Notes: a model not told the origin generated them from the letters alone. DNA of 64,000 nt from Tanytarsus gracilentus (GCA_038502055.1 JAXRKN010000037.1:62001-126000); one strand, 5' to 3'; numbered from the stretch's first letter, positions 10,891-36,585 are shown. Numbers and translations are program-made.

Positions 10891-12396
10891 TTACATTGTT
10901 AAGGAGATAATATCATTATCCTTAATTTTTTTGTCACTTAAACATATATACGTATGCTTAATGTTGTTATTTTCTACTATAATCTCTTCAGCGATGAATT
11001 TTTTGATCACCAGTTTGTGAAGAAGGCGGACGATGTCTGATGATGTCCAATGGTCTGGAAACATTTTTTCCGTTTTGAATTTTTGAGCAAACTGCAATAT
11101 TGTATGTTTTCCTTTTTGTCTCGTAATGTTTCGAATTTCTTCAACTATTTTACGACACTGTGTTGCATTGACGTTTTCTACACTTTTTTCATCACGAGAA
11201 CAATTATCACATCTTGCATCAGGCAAACACTTTGCGGAAGCATCTAAAGGTTTACGAAGCCTATCATAAATCATTTTTGCACGACACTCGGATTTATCAT
11301 CACAGTATTCAATCACAGCATTGAGATTGAGAAGTGAATTGTCCCTACATCCAGGAACTTCCGTCTCGATTTCATCTAGATGATTTTTTTTGTCAGCATA
11401 GTGATAGTAAATGACACTTGTTGAGTTGACGCCATTATGCCCTGCTCTACCAGCTTCTTGGTAATAAGCTTCTAGTGATTTTGGTATTGTAAAATGAATT
11501 GTGAATGAAACGTCTGGCTTGCTGATTCCAATTCCAAATTCATGCGTTGCAATAACAATCATTGAATGATTTAATTGTTGCCAATTTTGATGCAAATCTC
11601 GTCTTTCTTCGTCTGTGATTTGTGAATGATAGGTTGAAACTGGAATTCCATGTCGTCGCAAATGTTCAGCGACTAAACGGCACTCGTTGTCATTGCATGT
11701 AAACACAATTCCATTTCGTCCATTGAAATTGTTTTTCAAGCGATTTACCAAATCTTCCAGACCAGTCAAGTGACCTTTTTTTTGAACTACCTGAAACATG
11801 ATGTTTTTTCGCTCAATATCAAAAGTATAAGTTTTTTCTTTTGGAATTCTCAAAAAAGTCCGGATGTCGTCACTAACGGTTTCATTAGCAGTCGATGTTA
11901 ATGCCATCATTTTGGCTTTTGTAAAAAGATTGATCATTACCATTGCCGCATCTTTAAAGTTTTTTCTAAAATCATGCCCTCTAACGCTTAAACAATGCGC
12001 TTCGTCGACGACAATTCTGGAAACGGTGTTGTTCTTGGATATTGTTGAAAACACATTTTTATATTTTGTCAATTCTTCTGATGTTATGTAGATGAGATTT
12101 ATTTTTGGAGAGTCGCTTGTGACATCTTGAATCACATCGTCATTCATGATTGATGCATTGATTAATGGAAATTTTGAAACTTGATCAAAAATTGTGCTTT
12201 TCGATGGGCTCAAAACAATTGTTACTTTATTTATTTCCATAACTGCTAAAAGTTGAAAGCAAAGGGATTTTCCTCCACCCGATGATCTCTTGATAAGCAT
12301 CCTTTCCTCAAGGAATGCTGCAGCAGCGGTTGTTTTTTGAAATGGATAAAGATTCGGAAGTCCAAACAATTGACGAACGTCTTGATAATGCATCAT
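10891..12396 (-). CDS. RecQ-family DNA helicase-like protein, intronless
   Basis: The gene encodes 501 residues with a complete RecQ core: Walker A RSSGGGKS (37-44), DEAH box (131-134), motif III ALTSTA (165-170), motif IV VFTCND (231-236), motif V IATHEFGIGISKPDV (282-296) and motif VI YYQEAGRAGH (311-320). A BLM-like zinc-binding set follows (Cys371, 390, 396 and 399, ending CDNC), then a winged-helix-like tail. There is no HRDC domain. RecQ proteins are 3'-to-5' DNA helicases acting in recombination and replication repair. Two key positions differ from consensus: the second Arg of motif VI (GRAGR) is His320, and the Trp of the aromatic-rich loop after DEAH is Arg139. The open frame is uninterrupted and intronless, and lies between repeats. 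It may be an orphan paralogue, a retrocopy or cargo of a mobile element. ATPase function is uncertain. Confidence 0.85.
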   Translation of the reverse strand: MMHYQDVRQLFGLPNLYPFQKTTAAAAFLEERMLIKRSSGGGKSLCFQLLAVMEINKVTIVLSPSKSTIFDQVSKFPLINASIMNDDVIQDVTSDSPKINLIYITSEELTKYKNVFSTISKNNTVSRIVVDEAHCLSVRGHDFRKNFKDAAMVMINLFTKAKMMALTSTANETVSDDIRTFLRIPKEKTYTFDIERKNIMFQVVQKKGHLTGLEDLVNRLKNNFNGRNGIVFTCNDNECRLVAEHLRRHGIPVSTYHSQITDEERRDLHQNWQQLNHSMIVIATHEFGIGISKPDVSFTIHFTIPKSLEAYYQEAGRAGHNGVNSTSVIYYHYADKKNHLDEIETEVPGCRDNSLLNLNAVIEYCDDKSECRAKMIYDRLRKPLDASAKCLPDARCDNCSRDEKSVENVNATQCRKIVEEIRNITRQKGKHTILQFAQKFKTEKMFPDHWTSSDIVRLLHKLVIKKFIAEEIIVENNNIKHTYICLSDKKIKDNDIISLTM

Positions 12397-12399
12397 TTT

Positions 12400-12830
12400 T
12401 GCGGTTATAGTTTTTAATGTTCAGGTTGTTTGTTTCTCAATAATCTGAAAAAGACTGATTTGTTTTTAATTTAAATCTTTAATTTATTCAAAACTTGAAA
12501 TTAAATTTGTGAAGATTTTTTAAAATCTTCTGTTTTCTTTTTTCGAATCTTCTAAACTTATGTGCAACTAAATTCAACTTAAAGATTATTAAAATCACTT
12601 TTTTTATTATTCAATTTATTTTTAAAAATTTTGAAAATTAAATACTAAAGTTAATGATTAAAAATTTTCTCATCTTTATTTTATTTTTTAATCAAAAAAT
12701 TAAATTTAATTTTTAAAAAAATTTGATTTAAAAAAAATTTAATTGGAATTTTTCTGGTAGCAAAATGAATTAATTCAACTTTGTACAGGAAAGTTTAATC
12801 TTCACAATTTTTTTTCAAAACAATAAAACT
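12400..12830. other. no supported gene, very AT-rich
   Basis: The upstream side of the helicase gene (minus strand). It consists of A/T runs with no recognisable coding sequence. The promoter must lie here, but I see no clear core element. Confidence 0.4.
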
Positions 12831-13095
12831 TTTAACCAGCTCAGGTAAAATTTTGTGAGCGTGGTTTAAAATTTTCCAATCAACCGTTCTTGAGATATGG
12901 CATTCATTAAGATTGTGAGAAAGTGCGAAAGTAAGATAGTAAGATGACTTAAATGGCTCTAACTCCTCGTAGAATCAACCGATTTCAAATCTATCTAACC
13001 TATCATTTGATTATATGCTTTGATATTGCACAATGTAATGTCTTGGCACTAGGAGCTGTAAACTGGTTTTGGATTGATGTCCGCACATGGTTTAA
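12830..13095 (+). repeat. dispersed repeat shared with 17610-17890
   Basis: Shares, in the same order, CCGTTCTTGAGATA, GAGAAAGTG/GAAAGTAAGA words, AAGATGACTTAAATGGCTCT, ACTCCTCGTA and AATGTCTTGGCACTAGG with 17640-17865. This copy lacks the expanded AGAAAGTG microsatellite. Confidence 0.65.
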
Positions 13096-13099
13096 AATA

Positions 13100-14550
13100 A
13101 AATTAAATGACTAAGAAAATTCGTTCAGAATATGCCAACTTAGTTTCTAACGTTTGAGCTTATTGTTTAATAAAAGAGAAAAAAGATTTTTCTAGTATTT
13201 ACTCCATTTTAAAGCAATTATTCATATCTCAAGTGACCGAGTGTTCCGTCTACAGCGATCCTTCCTTTCACTTTTTTCGCAGAAAAAAAGGAATGCGAAT
13301 TAATATTTCGAGCATAAAAATAAATGTTATAGTCCGGCCTTTTCCAATTATATGCCCATTTTGTCAAGTGAGAGAGCACAAAAAGAGAAGGTGGACAAGC
13401 GAACCTTTTTTCGGCTCTATGACAGTGAAATGAGAAACGAGCAAGGACTAAAGAAAATTGAAAAAAGGGAGAAAACAACAATAAAGGTCTTTCTTTCGTC
13501 ACCGTTGCTGTCTTTCAAATGCAAACATTGAAAACACAATTTTAAGTCACCGACGTCATTAAATTTTTTAAAGCATAAAATGGAAGAATTTCACTTGAAA
13601 TTTTAAATAAATAATGAGATTAAATTTGCTCATGTGACAAAAGTTCGCAACACACGCGCATCAAATTTACGACATCGTGCGTGTCTATGTCTTCCACCAT
13701 TGGCAAAAGAATCCTCCTATCTTCAGGCACGAGACATAATTAAATTAATACATCCGAAAATAAAGAATTAAGAACAAGAAAATGTAAAACTATTTGGATC
13801 ACGAAAAAACATGGCAACAATGATGGCATGTGGCTTATTGAATTAATTGCGAACACATAACACCTGCCACGCTCTCACAAAAAAATTCTTGCTAAAATAT
13901 TAACTCTCAACATGAAATTTAGAGGATTGTTCAAAATACTTTTAAAATCATAATGAATTTTAAAATTACTTTTAATTTCAAAAAAGTCATAAAAATTTAT
14001 ATTTTGAAACTCAAGGATGAATTTTTTTTCCTTCATTTTCTTGTCCACTCACTCATTTGTATGATCAACATCGAGTTTATCGCCTTAAAGAAGAATTTGA
14101 GAGTGGAAATAAAATTTTAATGACGCATCTGTCTTACACGATGCCAAAAAAAGAAAGAAATTTTTGATTAACAGAAAAAAGTACATAAGAGAAATAATTT
14201 TCGGAGCTGACGTTGTTTGCATTTGCCAAAAAGTTGAAGGAAGGGAGAAGACAGAAAACAGCAATTTAGAATGAAAATTGAGATTATTGGCAGTTTGTCA
14301 GCTCCTTGCATGCATGTAGAAAAAAAGAGTCAAAGAGGGAGTTGAAAGACGAGTGAAACATGTTGCTTTGAGCAGAAACTTGATATACATCGAAGGTAAT
14401 TTGCATAAAATGGCACCAGCTGGAAAGTATATTGTTGAAATGAATTTCAATGTCCAAAAAGGCGCATAAATTCAATTTTTATTTTTATGATAATTTAAAA
14501 GGCTTGTGGTCGCTCAACTTTATTTCCCCTCAATTTATGTGCGGAGTGCG
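13100..14550. other. no supported gene
   Basis: Noncoding AT-rich DNA. The 94-residue minus-strand frame at 13218-13502 has no domain and random composition. Confidence 0.5.
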
Positions 14551-14704
14551 AGTGCAGTTATTCTAAATTATTTATAACTATCCTAATTATTTCTAATTAT
14601 TAATTTATTACTAATTATTCCTAATTCGCTAAAGCGACAACTTCTACTAATTATCTAATTATCCAAAAAAAAATAATTAGAAATAATTAGGATAACGGAG
14701 TGCG
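14543..14704. mobile_element. foldback (MITE-like) element
   Basis: Perfect 23-bp inverted arms lie at 14579-14601 and 14672-14694; the outer arm begins TATCCTAATTATTTCTAATT. The 8-bp word GGAGTGCG occurs on both sides (14543-14550 and 14697-14704), possibly a target duplication. A shorter relative lies in an alpha-COP intron (about 56225-56310). Confidence 0.55.
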
Positions 14705-16735
14705 TATTATTTTCGGAAATAAGAACTGTTCTACGTGCACTGTTGATTTCTCGTAAATTTACGTAATATTATAATTTTTATCTCAATTCTTCGTCTCATC
14801 AAATTCCTCAACACCATCCACACTGAATCACTTCAAGTGATCTAAATCATCAGATTACCAAAAGCCACCCAATATAACAATCAAATTTACTCGAGAGTTA
14901 CTCTGAGAAATTGAATATGAAATGTCAAACATAATCAGTGTTCGACATGAGACGTGCGTCGGCATCAAGTTAGGAGATTGCATGATAAACATTTACTCTT
15001 TTATATTTAAGAAATAATGCTTTTTAAGTCAGATCCTTAAAGTCACAATAATTTTTATGGCACGTCTTGCAAGTATGCGAGTCAGTTTGGCGAAAATGGA
15101 GTGTCGGAAAGTGATAGAAAAGAAATTTCATTATGATCTCATTTTAAAAAGCATATCGCTTTTTAGCTTGCACATTTTCGTTCTATTGTTATTGCTACGA
15201 CTGAGACTATATACGAGTGGAATTAGAAACATCATCTCTTTAACTCTTGACACTGTTTCGATCTCAGTTCCGTTGTTTTTCTCTTGCACTCGGAGTGTGT
15301 TTGAGAGATTGAACGAGAAAAGCTTTTATGGCAATTTTATGGTACAACAGTTCAGATAAGTTCTTTATAATGTGCATGTATACAACCAGCAAATGGAATT
15401 TTTCACATTGCACGTTCACGATGAAATATCACTCAAAGAGATAATGACGATTAGCTTTTAAATTTCTTCTTATAATCTTTCACTCTTGCTAACGTATTTT
15501 ACTCGTTCGCTAGACGCTCTTTCTTTCATCCCACTTGATGCGCTCTTTTATCATTCTAAAATACGATAATGGCTGTTTCGGTATCACTCTATCGTTAAAA
15601 TGTGTGCATACAATACTTCTAAGCAGAATCAGAAAATAAGCTCATTTTGATGAATTTTGCAGCACAAATTTCCAAAATAAATCGAAAATATTTTTTCACA
15701 TAAATTATCAGCTATGAAAATTTTAAGTGCAGGACAACTTTAAGAATTTAAGCTTTTAATAATTTCATTCTTTTAAATAAATCCTGCAACAAAAATCAAA
15801 TTTAACGAGTTAAAATGTGAAAACAGAACATCCGATTATTTATTTGTCTGCCTCCCGAAAAAGCTTTTTTTTATCATATCGAAAAATCAATTTGCATCGA
15901 CTTAATTTACATGATGTCATATTGCGGTTAGCCAGGGGCGAAAGAGAAATTCAATCATTGGGTGATGGCATAAATATTTTTATGGCCGAATATTTTCTCA
16001 AAATTTGCATATTAAAGTAAAATTTTAATGGACTTCCGTTTAATAGAGATGGACGTTGTATTTTGGAACACATGGACATATGGCATCAATAGAAGAAGCA
16101 ACAATAACATATGAGAGAAATTTAATTTGCACATGTTGTGTGCATGAAAATTCAATTTCCTTCCAAAAAAGATGGAGCAATGTATATGGTCACATACAGA
16201 GCAAGAACAGCAGTGGCAATGGAGAAAATGATTTATGAAGCTCACAACATAATCCGATAAAGCTTGCAGTTTTCGATCTTCGATATTTAAGTGAGTGCCT
16301 AAGCTAATTTTTGTTTTAAACACAAACCTAATTTAAAACTTTTGATGCGGTTACTGTTTGTGGGGCTACTGCTTTTAAAAAATTTTGAAAATACCACAAA
16401 ATATTGATAGCAAAGATGACAGTATGAGAAAATCAATGAACCACAAACTGCTTCTTTGATATCTCTTCTAGTGATAAAATTTAAGCGTTGCCAAAATGTG
16501 AGATTTTTTTCGATGTTGTACCCATTTCACACCCTTAGGTGTTAGAAAACACTCTGCTCTGAGGACTGTGTGAAAGAGAATGTCAAACGTTAAATTTCTT
16601 TTTCATTCACATGAATTTACTGTTGTAAATAGTAAATAAGGAAAGTGAATAGAAATTTTCAGCATAGCATTGAAGATATTTGTGTGCAGATGAAAAGTAA
16701 CAGCAATCACAACAAAAATAAAAGAGAAAACAAGA
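14705..16735. other. no supported gene
   Basis: Open frames at 15057-15359 and 15817-16020 have no recognisable domain and are biased to Leu, Ser and Phe. I treat the region as noncoding. Confidence 0.5.
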
Positions 16736-16749
16736 TGGGTCTGCAAACG

Positions 16750-17900
16750 GCGTTGCCATTTCCAATAGCTCCGCATAGATTAGTACCCTACTCCGTTGCA
16801 ATGGGCATTAGTGGCACTCCTGACCGACCATGATGGACATTCCTCAAAAATCATCTATGTCAATCGATTCCTGGTCAATGACGAGTTCAACGACATACAT
16901 GAAGCCATAGTTCTGAAAAATAGACATTAGTGGTACTCCTGGCCGTCCATGATGGATATTCCTAAAACTCGTCAGTGTCAATCGATTCCTGGTCCAATGA
17001 CGAGTTCAACGACATACATGAAGCCATAGTTCTGAAAAATAGACATTAGTGGTACTCCTGGCCGGCCATGATGGATATTCCTCAAAAATCGTCAGTGTCA
17101 ATCGATTCCTGATGCAATGACGAGTTCAACGACATACATGAAGCCATAGTTCTGAAAAATGACATTAGTGGCACTCCTGGTCGGCCATGATGGACATTCC
17201 TCAAAAATCGTCAGTGTCAATCAATTCCTGATGCAATGACAGTTCAACACATACATGAAGCCATAGTTCTGAAAAATGGCCATTAGTGGTACTCCTGGCC
17301 GGCCATGATGGACACTCCTCAAAAATCTTCAGTGTCAATCAATTCCTGATGCAATGACGAGTTCAACGACATACATGAAGCCATAGTTCTGAAAAATGGA
17401 CATTAGTGGCACTCCTGGCCGTCCATGATGAACATTCCTCTAAAATCGTCAATTCAATCGATTCCTGGTCAAATTATGAGTTCAACGATACCCATGAAGC
17501 CACATAAGAGAAAATTTGTATGAAAAAGGACATTTTTGCACCCACGGACGGTCCTTGGAGGGTCTACCTCAAAACTAAATACTTCTTGCACAACTAGAAC
17601 CAAAATCCTCTTTAGCCACAAACCCAGTCAAATCCGACCAGCCGTTCTTGAGATACGGCGTTCACTAAGATCTAAGAAAGTGAGAAAGTGAGAAAGTGAG
17701 AAAGTGAGAAAGTGAGAAAGTAAGAAAGTAAGATGACTTAAATGGCTCTACTCCTCGTAAAGCAACCATTTCAAATCTGTTTTCGCCAGTTTGTAGGGTT
17801 TGCTAGGCCTATCATTTGAGCTATGTTTTGTATTGAACAATTAATGTCTTGGCACTAGGGGTCGAAAACAGGTTTTGGAAAAATCCAAAATTAATATATA
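16750..17900 (+). repeat. 119-bp satellite array and associated dispersed repeat
   Basis: The unit marked by CATTAGTGG recurs at 16806, 16925, 17044, 17163, 17281 and 17401, giving six copies of 118-120 bp to about 17520. Each unit contains GATTCCTG, ACGAGTTCAACGA, CATGAAGCCATAGTTCTGAA and CTCCTGGCCGGCCATGATGG. It is the same satellite as in the elements at 37298-38291 and 47950-48952, but stops and frameshifts break any reading frame. It is followed by an AGAAAGTG microsatellite (about 17665-17728) and a unique tail ending TATATAGCGGAGCTATAATT, a word seen again at about 42770. Confidence 0.8.
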
Positions 17901-20680
17901 GCGGAGCTATAATTTTACATTCCTAAAATGTGATTGAAATTTTCTTCATTTCAATGAATTCCGCTCTGAGAAAAAATATATTAAAGAAGAAGTAGGAGAA
18001 CATGAGTTTAAAAATTGTTCAAGGTTTCAAACAGCTCAACATCACTCATTCAGCAAAAAGCTTATTATTTTTCTTTTAAAGATTTTGAAAAATTTAATTT
18101 CCATAATCTGCCTTGAAATAAATTTAGAAAAGTTGGGAGCATATCAAGAAGAGCACATAAAAAGCAGCTCTGTTGAGATTAATTAATCAAACATTAAAAA
18201 CTTTTCTTCTTCTTAACATATCCGTTTTTCCCAATCTGCTTCTTTTTAGATTATGAAACAATGTATGTCAATCACTAACATCATCATCATGGGATCATAC
18301 ATTGTGGCATTTAACTTCATATTAATGAAGCCCTTTTTTATGGCTGTGTATGCGATAATAAATTGGAGAATTCAAGTAATAACATTCAAACTTTTCCCAT
18401 TTGGGGATCCTTTTACATCTTAATTTCCTTTCAAAGTTTACATTATAGAACATATTCGGGGTTTTTTGTACATATCCGTGCGGTTCTTCAAGCTGCTTAA
18501 TGAAAAAATATTCTCATTTAAATACAATGGGAAAAAAATATTTCACTCTCATAATTCGTGTCTTTCATATTTATGAAATTTGAAAGAAACTCTTAAAAAA
18601 GGGAGGTTTCAATAACCTCCGCCTGCATACATATTTTTTTATTTCTTCATTCTCTCGAGCAAAAAAACAAACTCGTTTTCATGTTTTGTGATGCCTTGAA
18701 AATATGTTTTTGTCGTAAACTTTCTCTCTTAACGTGAATATGTGCGTACCGTGAGGAAGAATGATGATTATGAAATATTGCGCAATAATATTTTGAAACA
18801 TTATCGTGGTCTTGCTTGGAATATCTCAATTTGCGTTAACAAAATTACCTTTAAAAATATCAATCATCATGATTGTGCAAAAATATGCTCACTAAATGGA
18901 AAAAAATTTGAGTTTTTATAAAAATTTCATAGTTTTAAGTCACCATAAAGTATTTTTGCATCAGCATGCAGCAATTTCTATGGAAACTTTCGAGGAGGCT
19001 CTGAAAGGAGTCTAAAAAAGAATTGAAAAATAAATACAACGTGCACGTGGTGGAAAATATGAAGAAAAAAACTTTTTCAACATAAGCTCTTAAACGTACA
19101 TGTAGAAATTTATCTTTAAAAAGTGAAAAGGGAAGAAAAAGTATAGAAGCATGTTGATGAAAAGAAAATACAATTTTAATTCTGAACTTATTCTATCCTT
19201 GAGGCCGCATTCAGTCATTTCAAACAGAAAGGTTTTATCAACATGAAAATTTTTTCATTCACGAAAATTACATAAATTATCAAATTGAATATTTCATAAC
19301 GAGCAATTTGTTGATTTGTTTCTTTGTTCTGATTTTCAGGCTAATGCTTTTAGCACATCAGGTAGAGGCTCACCTTTTACATGCGTACGTGTCGGTAGCT
19401 TTTGCATAAATCATTTATTTAAAAAAAAGGTTGCACGAAAAATCCTACATTAAAAATGAAAGATAGGACATGAGGGGTAAAAATATAAAATCAAAACATT
19501 TTTTTATCGTTCGAAAGTTATAACGAAAATTTAAATTTGGAACTAACCTCAATATATTATACTATAAAATCATGTTTAATATGAAAAATTTTCTTTTGTG
19601 GTTTAGAAATTTCTCAATTTTATGAAATTTAGTTTTTAATGAGTTTTTGATGGCAAAATTTTTGTTCATTGAATATGCATTTGGTGATACCGAGAAAAAC
19701 TCATTAAGAGAAAACTAAACTCGTACATTGCATTCGTTATATTGAAATTTTCCTGGCCAATTTCCTCTTCTTTTGCTCCATTTAAAGGTGTGTCTGATAA
19801 TGACTGCAAAAACCTCATTAAAATATTGTTCTATCTGCACACATATGGTGAGCATTTTCTTGATTGCAAAAGAGAACGAGTCCAAAAGTTTATTCAGCAA
19901 ATTGTCTTTCAACTTTTAAAGCTACATGTGACAATAAAAATAGAATAGACAAAAAAATATTTATAAAGTTAGGTAGCGGCAAAAAAAATGTGGGTGAGAA
20001 AAAAGAGAGAAAGCAAACAAGGAGCGATCGTCATACGACACCATCGCTTAATTGAGCTGACATAAAACAGCATGCCATAAAACAGAATGCAGTATTCATT
20101 CACGAATGGCAATCGAGAAAAGCGGGTTACGGAGAAGTGAAATAAACGACAGACACAGAGGCGATAAAGAAGTGTTTTTTCAGTGCTCAATTAACCTGAC
20201 AATGGAATAGAAAAGGAGTGAAAATAAATTTCTCACACAGTGAGTTTTTTCATCTTCTGCCTTTGACATGCTGTCGCTTGAACATTCGGCGAAGAATGTA
20301 ATGACACAAAGCAATTGAAAGAAGAAGAAAAAATGTGTCAATGAAACCCAATTGATTTGATAATGAAAATCAATTCAATATTGATGATGCTGGAAGCGAG
20401 CAAGAAGTGTTTTTTTATTATTTTTCCATTTCCATCTCTCACTTTTACCCTGACTGTGTGTGATAGAAAAATCATTTTATTTCGATTACGAGAAAAAGGC
20501 ATGTGAAACGTGATGAGGATGAGTTTGTCGTGTGGAGTGATTAGAGAGATGACAATGTTGAGAGTGAAAAGGGTTTTTTGTGTTCATTAATTTTATTTCG
20601 TTTCCGTTTGACCTTCATGAAGGTTCTCATTCTTATATTTGAGATTATATTCGCGTTAATCTAATGAAATGAGAGGAAAG
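17901..20680. other. no supported gene
   Basis: No conserved coding sequence on either strand. A short GGAGGTT/AACCTCC hairpin near 18602-18620 is the only local structure noticed. Confidence 0.5.
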
Positions 20681-20684
20681 TTAA

Positions 20685-21084
20685 TTAAATTAATGGCATA
20701 GATGAGCTTTTTAAAAAAATACCCGTAGATAAAATATTTAAATATTTCCAAATTGCTGGATATTCAGTTCGGATAATTTCCATTGGTGTCGGCGCAATTT
20801 TTCGAATTCTCACAACTTCAAAATGCATTTTTGCTGCTGGCATTTTAATTTCCTTTGCTTCTTTCATTTTACTTTTCCAATAAATCTCAGGGATCATCTT
20901 TAAGGAGCGCGATGGAAAAATTCTGAAGTGCATTTTAAATTACAAGTAAAATAAAACTTTACAATACACTTAAAAACTTTACTTACTGTGATACAATTTT
21001 TGCATCATCGTATGCTCCTTTTGTATTCACCAACGAGATCACGAACACAAAAATTGTAATTAATGCTTTTGAAAGAAATCTCAT
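20685..21084 (-). CDS. small secreted protein, two exons, family unknown
   Basis: Exon 1 is 20987-21084 and exon 2 is 20685-20922. The donor CA|GTAAGT and acceptor TTCAG|A join in phase 2, giving 111 residues. The start MRFLSKALITIFVFVISLV is a clear signal peptide with probable cleavage after Thr-Lys-Gly-Ala around residues 21-24. The mature part is basic, with motifs such as RSLK, KSKMKEAKEIK and RIRKIAPTP, and no cysteine pattern. I do not recognise the family. It lies about 0.8 kb downstream of the potassium channel's stop codon on the same strand. The evidence is the matching splice phases and the signal peptide; there is no homology call. Confidence 0.55.
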
Positions 21085-21676
21085 TGATAAAATTTATTTT
21101 AAAAATCTGACTTGTTTGAAGAGAGCAAAAATTTTTGAAAGAGAAAGCAATAAAAGTGCTTCAATGTAAATAGAGACTTGAACTTCATACCACCATAATG
21201 GTTGATGAGAGGTTTGAGTGAGCTCGAGTTTTGAGAATTCAATGAAATTAAACATGAGGCTATGAATGAAAATTTTTTGCTTGAAAATATTTCAAAAGCT
21301 CTTTAAAAAATTATGCTTGAATTATATAAAAAAAGTAGTAAGTAGAAATGTAAAAAAAATATATTTTGCTCTTTTTACTTTCAATTCATTTTGAGAGCTT
21401 TTTCTCATTAAATTTTCAATTTGTTTTTTACTTACTTTTAATAGTAACATCAAAAGAAAAACACAAATGTGAACAATGATGCCAAAAGCTATAAATTTGA
21501 TGATTAAAAAATGAAAATTAGAAATAAAAAACTTTCTCGCATTAAAAAAAGACACTTTATAGCTTTTTTTCACTCTCTAACAATCGAATTGACAGCTGAA
21601 ATAAAAGTTATTCATTTCACCCTCAAAACAACAGAGGTACACGAAAAAAAGAGATGAATATATACAGTTCTATGTT

Positions 21677-21682
21677 TTTATT
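21677..21682 (-). terminator. poly(A) signal AATAAA of the K2P gene
   Basis: AATAAA on the minus strand, about 165 nt after the channel's stop codon at 21847. It is a plausible shared 3' end for all isoforms. Confidence 0.45.
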
Positions 21683-21846
21683 ATTATCGATAGACATTTT
21701 TTTACTCACTCCCACTCGTTTCTCTATTTCTCTCTCGGAGGAGACTGTTAAAATTATATTGCGATGCTTGTCAACAAAATAAAACATAAAAAAGCACATC
21801 ACAATGATTTTTTTATATGTATAGAGACAGAAGAGAGTCATTCTGT

Positions 21847-35366
<13,520 letters not shown>

Positions 35367-35369
35367 TTT

Positions 35370-36330
35370 TTTCGTTCATAAACAGGTGACTTTTAGAAAT
35401 TTGAGCACCTTTGTCACGTTTCACTTCCAAGATTATTTTTAGGATAGTTCAATTTACGCATAAATCGTTGAAAGAAAATTATTCACACGCTCTTCCTGAT
35501 AATAAGAGACTTTGTCAAAAAAATACTTATTTTTGTTTGTTTAACGAGTCAAGCGAAAAGATTTTCTTTTCTGCGTCTGAAAACACTTAAGTCAATTCGC
35601 GAGTTGCGTTAACGAGAAGAAAATTTATCGCTGTACTTGAGAAGTGCCTTAATTAAGCAGAATCTCCCATTAGTGTGTGCTCACACCTGTGGTTAATAAT
35701 CTGTCGAAGATATTTATGGCCACGCGTTGAGCATAACTTTAGAATGCTCAGTGATATTTTTTTTCATTAGCCGTGTTTTTAGTTTAAGAATTGCTTTAAA
35801 ACTGAAAGAGAGAAAAGCGAGAAAATATTTTCACGGATTCAAAAAAAGAAGATCAACGATTTTAAATTTTCTCATTACACACAACAGAAACAGCAACAGA
35901 AGCATCTTAAAACGACAGTTGGAGAGGAAGAAGCATGTGCGATGACGATATTAAACTTTTCTTTTCTCGCACTCTCACGATCTTGCATGATAATTTTCAT
36001 AACGGTAGCCAGTAACGACACAGGAGAGTCGCAAGACAGTTCCATATTTTCCTCTCGTTAAAAATAGACATCGCTTTACTGAAAAATAAACATGAAAATA
36101 ATTTTGCGGCTATTATTAAGCTAGTCAATGGATGGACATGATTTTGAAAAACATTAACTTTTCTCAATTGAATTTATCAATTTTCCCTCCCTTTCTTGAT
36201 CAGAAGTTTTTTTATGACGTCAATTTTGCACATTTTCTCGCAAGAGTAATTGATTTATGATCCTATCCACCTGAAAGTATTAATCACAATAATTCATGGA
36301 TATCAACTCGACAGTGTTTATGTTCAGATG
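35370..36330. other. upstream region of K2P isoform A
   Basis: No coding sequence supported. It separates the isoform A start from RpL39 on the same strand, so the distal K2P promoter is expected here. No clear core promoter is recognised. Confidence 0.4.
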
Positions 36331-36333
36331 CTT

Positions 36334-36339
36334 TTTATT
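36334..36339 (-). terminator. RpL39 poly(A) signal AATAAA
   Basis: AATAAA on the minus strand, about 90 nt after the RpL39 stop codon. Confidence 0.55.
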
Positions 36340-36429
36340 GCGAAACTTTTATTCACATACAGCAGGGATGTTGTGTGTCGACTGAACTTGCATTATTTTT
36401 GTAATGGAATAGAAGATGCAAGTGGGTAT

Positions 36430-36585
36430 TTACAACTTCAACTTGGTGCGTCTCCAGTGACGTCTCTTAGCGTTGTATCGGATTTTATTGCCAGTACGCA
36501 TTCTGACCCATTGTGGGATTGGGCGATTCTGCTTGAGCTTCTTCGCCAGCTTTTGTTTGATCCTGAATGTCTTGTGGGACGACAT
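36430..36585 (-). CDS. RpL39: 60S ribosomal protein L39 (eL39)
   Basis: The gene encodes 51 residues, the standard length. It begins [20 protein letters not shown], continues [19 protein letters not shown] and ends [11 protein letters not shown]. eL39 lines the peptide exit tunnel of the large subunit. The start codon directly follows TTTTAATTTTAG, so it is the first codon of an exon that follows a leader intron. A minus-strand pyrimidine run, CTTTTTCTCTCTTTTC near 37003, is a candidate TOP start, and CAA|GTAATT at 36954 a candidate donor. That would give a ~50-nt noncoding first exon and a 368-nt intron. The leader intron argues against a processed pseudogene. A longer plus-strand frame over the same bases (36250-36660) is a shadow. 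Confidence 0.95.
   Translation of the reverse strand: MSSHKTFRIKQKLAKKLKQNRPIPQWVRMRTGNKIRYNAKRRHWRRTKLKL

Noticed and set aside
16806..17520. CRISPR-like array of regularly spaced repeats
   Set aside because: The full 119-bp unit repeats with no unique spacers, and the sequence is eukaryotic.
36430..36585. RpL39 as a processed pseudogene
   Set aside because: The frame is intact, and a splice acceptor directly precedes the start codon, which fits a functional gene with a leader intron.
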